Assembly (NCBI GenBank): GCA_023667395.1
Contig: JAMPAC010000022.1
Coordinates: 1 to 40,950 of the forward strand
Length of the DNA: 40,950 bases
Source: Blautia sp.
GTDB taxonomy: Bacteria; Bacillota; Clostridia; Lachnospirales; Lachnospiraceae
Direction: 5' to 3'
Position numbers and translations under genes: made by a program. Each line of letters opens with the position of its first letter. Position 1 is the stretch's first letter. The notes under the pieces are model-generated. The model searched no databases and was not told where the DNA came from. It saw only the letters and a list, made by a program, of their open reading frames with translations. Shown one piece after another: positions 16,069 to 23,458 of this stretch.

Positions 16069-16809
16069 ATGTTTTTCAGGGAAAAAAGATCGGGAAAGAT
16101 GACGGACATGCACTGCCATATCCTGCCTGCGGTGGATGACGGCGCCCGGGACATGGGACAGACGATGGACATGCTCCGGATCGCGCAGGGCGAGGGGATA
16201 ACGGCAATGATCGTGACCCCGCATTATAAGGAAGGACGCCATAACGCCAGCCCCGCCACCATCATGGAAAGGATCCGGGAAGTGCAGGAGGAAGCGGAAA
16301 GGCAGGGCATCTTCATCCCATTGTACCCGGGGAATGAGATCTTCTATTTTGACGGACTGCCGGAACGGCTGGAAAATAATGAAGTCCTGAGCCTGAACCA
16401 TACGGACCGTGTGCTGGTGGAGTTCCCGCCCACAGCGGATCATATTTATATCCGCAATGCCCTTGACAGTGTCAGGGCGGAAGGATATGTGCCGGTTCTT
16501 GCCCATGTGGAGCGGTATGGGTGCATGGTACGGGACTGGAAGCGCGTGAGGGAACTGAAACAGATGGATGCGGAGATCCAGGTCAATGCCGCCAGCGCCT
16601 GCGGGCAGCTGGGAAAGCAGGTTCAGAGATTCATCCATGACATCCTGCAGGAAAACCTGGTCGATTACGTGGGGACGGACGCCCACGATGCCCATGGCAG
16701 GGCGCCGCAGTTCCGCAAATGCCGCCAGGCGCTGGCAAAAAGATTTGACGCATCGTACATAAACGAGATTTTTTATGAAAATGCATTAACAATAATAAAC
16801 GCGGAGTAA
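16069..16809 (+). CDS. cpsB: CpsB/CapC-family PHP-type protein tyrosine phosphatase
   Basis: This manganese-dependent phosphatase would dephosphorylate the capsule tyrosine kinase CpsD. The PHP metal ligands are visible: DMHCHILPAVDDG, VTPHYKEG, YPGNEIFY, LAHVERY and VGTDAHD. Length is 246 residues from the ATG at 16069, chosen for GGAG ten bases upstream; ATG 16015 lacks a ribosome site and ATG 16099 has a weak one but gives the N-terminus closest to relatives. It is the first gene of the capsule operon and sits just beyond the right inverted repeat. A promoter would reach it from inside the invertible segment. Confidence 0.9.
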   Translation: MFFREKRSGKMTDMHCHILPAVDDGARDMGQTMDMLRIAQGEGITAMIVTPHYKEGRHNASPATIMERIREVQEEAERQGIFIPLYPGNEIFYFDGLPERLENNEVLSLNHTDRVLVEFPPTADHIYIRNALDSVRAEGYVPVLAHVERYGCMVRDWKRVRELKQMDAEIQVNAASACGQLGKQVQRFIHDILQENLVDYVGTDAHDAHGRAPQFRKCRQALAKRFDASYINEIFYENALTIINAE

Positions 16810-16816
16810 GAGGGAT

Positions 16817-17590
16817 ATGCAGGAACAAAATAGCAATGTGATCGAGATCGATCTGGAAGAACTTTTAGGGCTGGTGCTACACCGGCTGTGGCTGATACTG
16901 CTGTGCGGCGTGGCCACGGGGCTGGCGGCGTTTGCGGTGAGCGCTTTCCTCATCACGCCCAAATATGAATCGACGACAGGCATCTATGTCATGAGCAGGC
17001 AGGACAGTTCCAATTTTTCCTACAGTGACGCGCAGTTTTCCACGCTGCTCACAAAGGACTATGAGAAACTGATCACCTGCAGGTATGTGCTCGAGACCGT
17101 GATAGAGCAGTGCAGCCTCCCGGATGAATTTGAGGAACTGGAGGACCGCGTCACGGTGGAGAACCTCACGGACACGAGGATCATATACATCACCGTGAAG
17201 GACACCAACCCGGCGATGGCGCAGTACATAGCCAACAGCATCAGGGAAGTGGCCTCCGAGCAGATCACGGAGGTCACGGACGTGGAGGCGGTGAACATAG
17301 TGGAACTGGCAAACCTGCCGAAAGAACCGTCGGAGCCCTCCGTCCTGATGTGGACGGTTCTGGGGGCTGCCCTGGGGGTGTTCCTGAGCCTGCTGGTACT
17401 GATCGTCCGGTATGTGGCGGATGATACGGTCAAATCTTCCGAGGATGTGGAGAAATACCTCGGGTGGGGGACGTTGGCGCTGATACCGGTGATAGAGGAA
17501 GAACCCGGCGAGAGGGGCGCGGCAAGGAAGAATACCGTCAGGAGGAGACCTGCCCCGGCCAGGACGAAGGATGCGGAAGCAGTGAATTAA
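16817..17590 (+). CDS. cpsC: Wzz/CpsC-type polysaccharide chain-length and kinase-adaptor protein
   Basis: The 257-residue protein has two membrane helices: one near residues 25-50 (LWLILLCGVATGLAAF) and one near 176-197 (LMWTVLGAALGVFLSLLVLI). Between them is an extracellular Wzz domain. The Pro-rich approach to the second helix (LPKEPSEPS) is typical. The C-terminal tail is cytoplasmic and would activate the kinase encoded next. The ATG follows AGAGGGAT. It lies seven bases after cpsB. Confidence 0.9.
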   Translation: MQEQNSNVIEIDLEELLGLVLHRLWLILLCGVATGLAAFAVSAFLITPKYESTTGIYVMSRQDSSNFSYSDAQFSTLLTKDYEKLITCRYVLETVIEQCSLPDEFEELEDRVTVENLTDTRIIYITVKDTNPAMAQYIANSIREVASEQITEVTDVEAVNIVELANLPKEPSEPSVLMWTVLGAALGVFLSLLVLIVRYVADDTVKSSEDVEKYLGWGTLALIPVIEEEPGERGAARKNTVRRRPAPARTKDAEAVN

Positions 17591-17603
17591 AGAGGGGAAA
17601 ACC

Positions 17604-18326
17604 ATGCAGGAATTTGAGATCAGACAGGCGAACCTGGATTTCAGGGCAAAAGAGGCTTTCAAGACATTAAGGACAAACATAGAGTTCTCCGGGGATGACA
17701 TCAAGGTGGTCGCACTGACATCGGCGACGCCGAACGAGGGGAAATCCTCCGTGAGTTTCGAACTGGCGCTGTCCTTTGCCCAGGCGGGCAGGAAGACCAT
17801 ACTGATAGACGCGGACCTGCGTAAATCGGTGATGCGTTCCAGATATAAGAGGGGGAAGATCAAATACGGGCTGACGAACTACCTGGCGGGAAAACAGGAA
17901 TTCTCGGACGTGACCTGTACCACGGATGTCCCCAATTTCTATATGGTATTCGCCGGACCCGTACCGCCGAATCCCAGTGAACTGCTGGGGAACAGCAGGT
18001 TCAGCGCGATGATAGCGGAGTGCAGGGAGGTGTTCGACATGGTCATCATCGACACGCCGCCGGTGGGCAGCGTGATCGACGCGGCGATCATATCCAGGCA
18101 CTGCGATGGCGTTGCCGTCGTCATGGAGATGGGGGCGATCAGCTACCAGTTCGCCCGGAGGATCAAGGAACAGCTGGAGGTGGCCAACGCAAAGATCCTG
18201 GGCGTGGTGCTTAATAAGGTGGATATGACCGGGAAAGGGTATTACGGAAAATACTACGGCAAGTATTACGGGAAGTACTACGGAAAATATTACGGTAAGT
18301 ATTATGGGAATTATGGGAATGAGTAG
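17604..18326 (+). CDS. cpsD: CpsD-type BY-kinase (tyrosine-protein kinase)
   Basis: The 240-residue cytoplasmic kinase shows Walker A (TSATPNEGKSS, Lys47), Walker A' (ILIDADLR) and Walker B (VIIDTPP). The C-terminus is an autophosphorylation tail made of five tandem YYGK units followed by YYGNYGNE, encoded by an approximately 12-bp tandem repeat at about 18238-18311. The tail holds a dozen tyrosines. It works with CpsC in the membrane, and CpsB should reverse its phosphorylation. The repeat could change length by slippage in whole codons. Confidence 0.93.
   Translation: MQEFEIRQANLDFRAKEAFKTLRTNIEFSGDDIKVVALTSATPNEGKSSVSFELALSFAQAGRKTILIDADLRKSVMRSRYKRGKIKYGLTNYLAGKQEFSDVTCTTDVPNFYMVFAGPVPPNPSELLGNSRFSAMIAECREVFDMVIIDTPPVGSVIDAAIISRHCDGVAVVMEMGAISYQFARRIKEQLEVANAKILGVVLNKVDMTGKGYYGKYYGKYYGKYYGKYYGKYYGNYGNE
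18238..18311 (+). repeat. 12-bp tandem repeat coding the YYGK tail of CpsD
   Basis: TATTACGGAAAA-type units recur about five times with synonymous differences (C/T and A/G at third positions), giving a perfect YYGK amino acid repeat. Synonymous divergence shows that selection keeps the protein repeat. Confidence 0.75.
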
Positions 18327-18328
18327 GG

Positions 18329-18353
18329 AGTATTGGAAATAAGGTCAGGGAGG
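18329..18353 (+). repeat. direct repeat copy 1 of a 25-bp junction sequence
   Basis: 23 of 25 bases match 21012-21036, and a shorter diverged copy is at 20097-20120. Each copy lies just upstream of a start codon (18363, 20128, 21044) and contains the ribosome site. They mark the edges of the DNA inserted between cpsD and the initiating transferase. Confidence 0.6.
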
Positions 18354-18362
18354 ATCCGGTGC

Positions 18363-18620
18363 ATGTACATCAACTACACCGTCATAAACGGCATAGAGTA
18401 CGGGACAGCTGCTCATTCCGTCCGGGCAAACGGTTCTGTTGGCAAGGAACAGCAGATATATCTCGGCCGTGTCATTGATAAGGCACGGGGCATCTTTAAA
18501 AACAGGAAGCGGGGCTTTTTTGTATACGATGTAAAAAACAATATATTTTCCACTGTCCCCCCGGACTTCATTGAACCTGAAATCGTCAGGAAAACGCGAA
18601 CCCCAAGGCGGAATCAGTAA
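18363..18620 (+). pseudogene. N-terminal fragment of a DDE transposase
   Basis: 85 codons from the ATG at 18363 encode YINYTVINGIEYGTAAHSVR, then QIYLGRVIDKARGIFKN and an end near PPDFIEPEIVRK. This fits the N-terminus of IS1634/IS4-like transposases, which continue for several hundred residues. The catalytic DDE region is absent, so it is a dead fragment. I assign the family from memory of this N-terminal pattern, hence moderate confidence. It sits directly after the first direct repeat. Confidence 0.55.
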
Positions 18621-18724
18621 TGAAATTTCGGAGCATGGCTCGTTCGATCGGATATGGAATAAGGATTGTCCAGAAATATGGAGTGAAACTTACTGTTCAG
18701 AAAGTGAAGAACCGGGTGATGTGA
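18620..18724 (+). pseudogene. possible N-terminal scrap of a glycosyltransferase
   Basis: A 34-codon frame beginning in a TAATG overlap with the transposase fragment reads MKFRSMARSIGYGIRIV and QKYGVKLTVQKVKNRVM. The amphipathic basic start resembles the N-terminal helix of family 2 glycosyltransferases in capsule loci. The rest of a gene is missing. Beyond it, to about 18800, GTGAAAGCCCCCACTTCAAG and a GGGC-GAAA-GCCC hairpin resemble IS200/IS605-type right-end sequences. Both readings are tentative. Confidence 0.25.
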
Positions 18725-18810
18725 GGAAAGTGAAAGCCCCCACTTCAAGACGGGAAAAATATGAATACACCGGGCGAAAGCCCGTGTAGATAAATGGAAC
18801 CATGTACCTT

Positions 18811-18832
18811 GACAACTGCATATCTTACACCG
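18811..18832. repeat. left 22-bp inverted repeat flanking the Rpn-like gene
   Basis: A perfect reverse complement of 20013-20034 (core CAACTGCATATCTTACACC). The pair encloses about 1.2 kb with a single gene. No clear target-site duplication is visible outside the repeats. Confidence 0.75.
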
Positions 18833-19063
18833 TGAAAAAAAGAACGGATTATTAAAAAAGGGTATTGCACATTGCGGCATCCTGTGGTAGACTTATGCCA
18901 TAAAGAGGAAGAATCAGTCGCATTTTCGTGGAAATCCGCGGTTCAAAGTGCATGTTCAGGCATTTCGCCACAGATTCAACTTTTTAAAGAGGATAGTGGC
19001 GGAACCGGGAACCTGCAGAAACCATCTTTTTCCGCCGCTGTGAAGACAGAAGGAGGAAAACGG

Positions 19064-19975
19064 ATGGGAAGACCACGGAACCCATGGCAAGGCGGCCATG
19101 ACATCCCACAGAAGGAACTGGAATCATACCCGGATGTGTTCGCGGATATCCTGAACGCACTGGTATACGGGGGAGAGCAGGTGGTAGACCTGCGGCGTCT
19201 CAGCCAGGCAGGGACGGAAACCCGCTACAGGGACCAGGAGCGCAGGCTGAGGAACCAGTATGAGGACCTGGGCAGGTATGAGACGGACGGGGAAGGCAAT
19301 GCGAGGATACTGTACCTGCTGGCCAACCAGTCGCGGACGGACAGCAGGATGCTGCTGAGGAAATGCGGATATGTCGGCGGTTATTACAGGGGACAGTATG
19401 AGCAGCAGATGAGGGAAATCTGCCCGGTCATGGAGCTGGTGCTGTACTGGGGAAGGAAACGATGGCGGACACCGCGTTCCATGCGGGAATTTTTCGAAGG
19501 GAAAGGCATCCATCCCAGGGCGTGGAGGTACATGGACAATGAAAGGATCCATGTGTTCGAGATGCGCCACCTGCCCAGGGAAGTCATAGGGAGGTTCCGG
19601 AGTGACATGCGGATCGTCCTGGAATATCTGGCGGATGAGGATGGAGTGGATCAATTGGAACAGGAAGTCAGCCACCCGGCGGCGCTGCTGGAACTCATGC
19701 AGGCATTGTCGAGGGATGACCGGTATGGGACAGTGATAGAAAACCTCATGGGCGAAGAGGGGGCAGGGGAAGGAGGGAACTGGACCGTGTGCAAGCTGAT
19801 GGATAAGTATTGGGGAGGCGGGCTGCAGCAAGGGCGTCAGGAGGGCATAAAAGCGCTGATCTCCACATGCCATGAATTAGGCGTAACATTTGAAACAACG
19901 GCGGACAAGGTAAAGGAAAAATATGCGCTGGATGATTCCAGGGTAAAGGAAAGCATGGCGTTGTACTGGCAATGA
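19064..19975 (+). CDS. Rpn/YhgA-like PD-(D/E)XK nuclease-family protein
   Basis: The 303-residue protein has the pattern of the recombination-promoting nuclease (Rpn, transposase_31-like) family: YPDVFADILNALVYGG at the start, RILYLLANQSRTDSRM, then LLRKCGYVGGYYRGQY. A variable middle and a C-terminal helical part (LQQGRQEGIKALISTCHELG) follow. In relatives the central strand reads IENQT; here it is LANQS, so the catalytic Glu appears replaced by Ala. The ATG at 19064 follows AGAAGGAGGAAAACGG; longer frames upstream have no ribosome site. A perfect 22-bp inverted repeat brackets it and a strong terminator follows. It may be a mobile unit, possibly nuclease-dead. Confidence 0.75.
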   Translation: MGRPRNPWQGGHDIPQKELESYPDVFADILNALVYGGEQVVDLRRLSQAGTETRYRDQERRLRNQYEDLGRYETDGEGNARILYLLANQSRTDSRMLLRKCGYVGGYYRGQYEQQMREICPVMELVLYWGRKRWRTPRSMREFFEGKGIHPRAWRYMDNERIHVFEMRHLPREVIGRFRSDMRIVLEYLADEDGVDQLEQEVSHPAALLELMQALSRDDRYGTVIENLMGEEGAGEGGNWTVCKLMDKYWGGGLQQGRQEGIKALISTCHELGVTFETTADKVKEKYALDDSRVKESMALYWQ

Positions 19976-20004
19976 CCGCCAGACCATAAAATAGTAGAGG
20001 GAAT

Positions 20005-20052
20005 AAAACTCCCGGTGTAAGATATGCAGTTGTCTTATGCCGGGAGTTTTTT
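20005..20052 (+). terminator. terminator after the Rpn-like gene, inside the capsule locus
   Basis: An 11-bp stem pairs 20005-20015 with 20040-20050, followed by TT; the long loop holds the right 22-bp repeat, which adds a TAAGA/TCTTA pairing. It would cut transcription coming from cpsB-cpsD unless there is read-through or a new promoter downstream. Confidence 0.7.
20013..20034. repeat. right 22-bp inverted repeat flanking the Rpn-like gene
   Basis: Perfect reverse complement of 18811-18832. It lies within the loop of the terminator. Confidence 0.75.
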
Positions 20053-20127
20053 GGTTGGAAAATATCAGGAGTATGACCGGTCATGGTTATTTTGGGAGTA
20101 TAGGAAACAGGTCAGAGAGGTGTAGGT

Positions 20128-20991
20128 ATGGGGAACTTTAAAATATTTAGTACATTCAGGAGCAGGTTGGAAAAGAATAAAAGATCAAGGAATCTCCTGA
20201 TGTTTTTGAGAAAAATCGGTGCGGTCAATATTTTGCATTTTTTTGAAGATTTATTCCGTTCAAAAAAGAGTTGTGATGATTTTAATAAATTTTGTAAAGA
20301 TAACGCAGAAAAATTAAAAAATATATTTGACATGTTAGATGATGAAAAATCAAAAAGGGTATTTGAAAACATATTACGATACCGGGCAAGCTACAACCGG
20401 AAATACCTGAGGGGAATCATTGATGGCGGCCAGTACTTTGACAAAGATATCATGCGGTTTTCCGACGATGAAGTCATGGTGGATTGCGGTGCATACATAG
20501 GAGACACAATCGAGGAATTTGTGAAGAGGAACAGTGAATACAAACATATTTATGCATTGGAACCCGATAATAATATCATTGCTTTCCTGAAAGAGAATGC
20601 AAGATCAGCAAAAGACAGGCTTACTATTTTTCCGGTAGCTGCCTGGAGCAAAAAAGAAACTTTATCATTTGCTGATGATGGAATTGGAACGGGGCATGTA
20701 GGGCGTGGGGGGGGGCGCCGTATAGAAGCAGATTCAATCGATAATCTGTTAAGTGGTGCATATGTTTCCTTTATAAAGATGGATATTGAAGGGGCAGAAA
20801 TGGAAGCCTTGACAGGCGCCTGCAGGACAATACAAGAAAATAAACCCAAGCTGGCCATATGCATCTATCATAAATATGAGGATCTGTACAGGATACCAAT
20901 GTATGTAAAGAGCCTGGTTCCAGAGTACAGGATATATATCAGGCATTATTCCGATACCCCATCGGAGACAGTAATGTATGCGATAACCTGA
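20128..20991 (+). CDS. FkbM-family methyltransferase with an in-frame G9 tract
   Basis: The 287-residue protein has a SAM-binding FkbM domain in its second half: VMVDCGAYIGDTIEEFV (motif I), IYALEPDNNI, FIKMDIEGAEMEAL, then KLAICIYHKYEDLYRIP. The first 100 residues are AT-rich in DNA and helical. It would O-methylate a sugar of the surface polysaccharide. Nine consecutive G at 20707-20715 encode GGG in GHVGRGGGRR and are in frame here. Slippage by one base would truncate the protein after the catalytic core begins. Ribosome site GAGAGG precedes the ATG. Confidence 0.88.
   Translation: MGNFKIFSTFRSRLEKNKRSRNLLMFLRKIGAVNILHFFEDLFRSKKSCDDFNKFCKDNAEKLKNIFDMLDDEKSKRVFENILRYRASYNRKYLRGIIDGGQYFDKDIMRFSDDEVMVDCGAYIGDTIEEFVKRNSEYKHIYALEPDNNIIAFLKENARSAKDRLTIFPVAAWSKKETLSFADDGIGTGHVGRGGGRRIEADSIDNLLSGAYVSFIKMDIEGAEMEALTGACRTIQENKPKLAICIYHKYEDLYRIPMYVKSLVPEYRIYIRHYSDTPSETVMYAIT
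20707..20715 (+). repeat. poly-G tract (G9) in the first FkbM gene
   Basis: Nine G in a row inside coding DNA, in frame. The only other tract of this length in the window is at 34511-34519 in another FkbM-like gene. The next longest G runs are six. Confidence 0.85.
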
Positions 20992-21011
20992 TGAATTTTT
21001 GATCAAATAAA

Positions 21012-21036
21012 AGTATTGCAAATAAGGTCAGAGAGG
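21012..21036 (+). repeat. direct repeat copy 3 of the 25-bp junction sequence
   Basis: Matches 18329-18353 at 23 of 25 positions. It supplies the ribosome site for the initiating transferase, and may represent the original cpsD-to-transferase junction. Confidence 0.6.
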
Positions 21037-21043
21037 TGCGTGT

Positions 21044-21799
21044 ATGGAGAACAGCTATGGCGCGAACGCGATGGATCTGGGAATGGCAGGTTCCGGTGTG
21101 GAACCGGAAAAGGAGCCGTCTGTCTTTTATGTGATAGATGGAACCGCTGATTCAGGGCGGCAGACGCGGGAGATCCTCGGGGGGAAAGTTGGATATCGAA
21201 TAGTGAAGAGACTGTTTGATATTGTCCTTTCGATCCTGGCAATGGTCATTTTAGCGCCAGTCTTTCTGATAACGGCAATTGCAATCAAGATGAATGACGG
21301 CGGACCGGTTATACATAAAAGATATTGTGTTGGGAAGAATGGAAAAGCTTTTCCCATGTATAAGTTCAGGAGCATGGTGGTAAACGCGGATGAATTGATC
21401 GATCGCTTTCCGGAAGAGATAAAGGCACAATATTTGCAGGGAATAAAACTGGCGGATGACCCAAGGATCACAACCGTGGGTAAAGTGATACGCAAGGCAA
21501 GCATTGATGAACTGCCACAGCTGTTTAATGTGCTGAAAGGCGAGATGAGCATTGTCGGCCCGAGGCCGGTTATAGAAAGGGAAGTTCAGGCATATGCAGG
21601 CAAGGCAGGCGTTTTATTGAGCGTCAGGCCGGGCATCACGGGAACCTGGCAGGTATATGGAAGAGGGGATGCCGCTTATCTGAGCAGGGAATCCCAAAAC
21701 CTGCAGCTGGCATATGTGGAAAATATGGGTTTCCTGTATGACATCAAAATTTTAGGGATGACATTCAAAAAGGTCATCACGGGCGAGGGAGCAAGATGA
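21044..21799 (+). CDS. initiating phosphoglycosyl transferase (bacterial sugar transferase family)
   Basis: This 251-residue monotopic enzyme would transfer a sugar 1-phosphate to undecaprenyl phosphate and start the repeat unit. A hydrophobic re-entrant helix lies near residues 58-80 (FDIVLSILAMVILAPVFL). Then follow YKFRSM, KLADDPRITTVGK, the catalytic Asp-Glu dyad in ASIDELPQLFNVL, and MSIVGPRP. The C-terminal RPGITGTWQVYGRG is typical. The N-terminal 50 residues lack the extra four-helix bundle of WcaJ, so it is the short PglC-like form. It overlaps the next gene by four bases (ATGA). Confidence 0.92.
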   Translation: MENSYGANAMDLGMAGSGVEPEKEPSVFYVIDGTADSGRQTREILGGKVGYRIVKRLFDIVLSILAMVILAPVFLITAIAIKMNDGGPVIHKRYCVGKNGKAFPMYKFRSMVVNADELIDRFPEEIKAQYLQGIKLADDPRITTVGKVIRKASIDELPQLFNVLKGEMSIVGPRPVIEREVQAYAGKAGVLLSVRPGITGTWQVYGRGDAAYLSRESQNLQLAYVENMGFLYDIKILGMTFKKVITGEGAR

Positions 21800-22503
21800 A
21801 AGCATTTTTACTGGCAGCCGGGTTCGGAACCAGGCTTCGGCCAATAACGGATACGATACCCAAATGCCTGGTCACCATTAAGGACAAGCCGCTATTGGAA
21901 TGGTGGTTTGAACTGTTCCGGAAACATGGGATTGATGAGGTGCTGGTCAATACACACTATATGGCGGATCAGGTTGAAGCGTTTGTAAACGGGTACACTG
22001 CGGTACACAGGGATATAAAAGTGACGCTTTTTTATGAGAAAGAACTCCTGGGAAGCGGGGGCACCGTGAATGCGAACAGGGATTTCATTGAAACAGGGGA
22101 AGATTTCCTGATATGTTACGCGGATAACCTGACAGATGTAAACCTGCAGGAACTGATCAATGTGCACCGGGGAAACGGGTCGGTTCTGACCATGGCACTG
22201 TTCCATACGACCATGCCGGAGCAATGCGGGATTGCCGCAGTGGATAAAAACGGGCTGATAACGGAATTTGTGGAAAAACCGGAAAGTCCGGAGGGCAATC
22301 TGGCCAATGCGGGGATATATGTCGCCAACCAGATGCTGTACCAATATTTCGAAAATGACGGTTTCTGTGATTTTGGGAGGGATGTCCTGCCAAGGCTTGT
22401 GGGGATCATGTACGGGTATGAAATACATGCCTGGCTCAGGGACATAGGCACACTGCAGAATTTACAGTCAGCAAGAGAGGAATGGGCATATGATCATCTC
22501 TAA
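21796..22503 (+). CDS. hddC: heptose-1-phosphate nucleotidyltransferase (HddC-like)
   Basis: The 235-residue protein is a Rossmann-type sugar-phosphate nucleotidyltransferase: LLAAGFGTRLRPITDTIPKC (GxGxRx5Tx3PK), YADNLTDV, and EFVEKPESP. In the context of hddA, gmhB and gmhA next to it, the best role is transfer of GMP to D-glycero-alpha-D-manno-heptose 1-phosphate, giving GDP-heptose. By sequence alone a mannose- or glucose-1-phosphate specificity is also possible. Overlaps hddA by 14 bases. Confidence 0.82.
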   Translation: MKAFLLAAGFGTRLRPITDTIPKCLVTIKDKPLLEWWFELFRKHGIDEVLVNTHYMADQVEAFVNGYTAVHRDIKVTLFYEKELLGSGGTVNANRDFIETGEDFLICYADNLTDVNLQELINVHRGNGSVLTMALFHTTMPEQCGIAAVDKNGLITEFVEKPESPEGNLANAGIYVANQMLYQYFENDGFCDFGRDVLPRLVGIMYGYEIHAWLRDIGTLQNLQSAREEWAYDHL

Positions 22504-23458
22504 GACACCGTTGAGGATCAGTTTCGCAGGCGGAGGCACGGATATTGACAGTTATTATAAGACCGGTTACGGCGCAGTGGTGAGCGCAGCAATCAACAAG
22601 CACGTATATGTGACAGTACACAGACGGTTTGACAATTCCCTGCGCGTGGGCTATACCAAGACCGAGATCGTAAACCATGCGGATGAATTGGAGCATGACA
22701 TTGTGAAAGCCTGTCTGGAAATGGTGGGTATAGATAATGGTGTTGAGATCACTTCCATCGGTGAAGTCCCGGCCGGTACGGGGATGGGTTCCTCCGGCGC
22801 CCTGACAGTGGGGCTTTTGAACGCATTATACAGCCATGTCGGCAAGAGGCTTTCCTCCTATGAGTTGATGGAGAAAGCGTGCCAGATAGAAATAGACATC
22901 CTGAAACAGCCGATTGGCAAGCAGGATCAGGCCGCAGCGGCTTTTGGAGGCCTGAATTACTTCAAATTCCGTGCAGACGGCAGTGTGGGGCAGGAACGGA
23001 TAGAACTGTCGCAGGAGGACTTTAAGAAACTGGAATCCAGGCTGCTGGTATTTTATACAGGACAGACACATTCGGCGGGCGCCATCTTAAGGGAACAGAA
23101 AAGCAGTACGGGCAGTCACCTGAAAACGATGGACGAGATGCGGGACCAGGCGGACCAGTTAAAGGAGAAGCTTATGAAAGACGGTTTCGGCGCATATTTT
23201 GGCGGGATGCTGCAGCAGGCATGGGAGAGGAAGAAGCTGCTGTCCAGCGGGATCAGTAACCTGGAGATTAACAGGATGTATGACTCGGGGATACAGGCAG
23301 GCGCTCTTGGGGGGAAACTCCTGGGAGCCGGGGGAGGCGGATTCCTGCTCTTCTATTGTGAGGAAGACAAGCAGGAACAGTTGAGAAAGGCGCTTGGACT
23401 ACAGCAGCTGTATTTCAGGGTAGCCAGGTATGGAAGCAGGGTGGTTTATTTTGAATAA
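22490..23458 (+). CDS. hddA: D-glycero-alpha-D-manno-heptose 7-phosphate kinase
   Basis: The 322-residue GHMP kinase phosphorylates heptose 7-phosphate at C1 in the GDP-heptose route. Visible motifs are KTPLRISFAGGGTDIDSYY, the ATP loop VPAGTGMGSSGAL, QDQAAAAFGG, and the C-terminal KLLGAGGGGFLLFY. The opening pattern and length fit HddA rather than mevalonate or galactokinase. The ATG lies inside the end of hddC after AGAGAGGAATGGGCAT. It is followed by gmhB with a small overlap. Confidence 0.9.
   Translation: MIISKTPLRISFAGGGTDIDSYYKTGYGAVVSAAINKHVYVTVHRRFDNSLRVGYTKTEIVNHADELEHDIVKACLEMVGIDNGVEITSIGEVPAGTGMGSSGALTVGLLNALYSHVGKRLSSYELMEKACQIEIDILKQPIGKQDQAAAAFGGLNYFKFRADGSVGQERIELSQEDFKKLESRLLVFYTGQTHSAGAILREQKSSTGSHLKTMDEMRDQADQLKEKLMKDGFGAYFGGMLQQAWERKKLLSSGISNLEINRMYDSGIQAGALGGKLLGAGGGGFLLFYCEEDKQEQLRKALGLQQLYFRVARYGSRVVYFE

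Noticed and set aside
18238-18311. CRISPR-like array in the short repeats at the end of cpsD
   Set aside because: The units are 12 bp, in frame, without spacers, and encode YYGK repeats.
18724-18800. Group II intron domain or complete IS200/IS605 end
   Set aside because: There is a GNRA-capped hairpin and an IS605-like stretch, but no intron-encoded protein, TnpA or TnpB is present, so only a tentative remnant is noted.
21796-22503. Nucleotidyltransferase as glucose-1-phosphate thymidylyltransferase (RmlA)
   Set aside because: No rmlB/C/D genes are present; length and heptose neighbours favour HddC.
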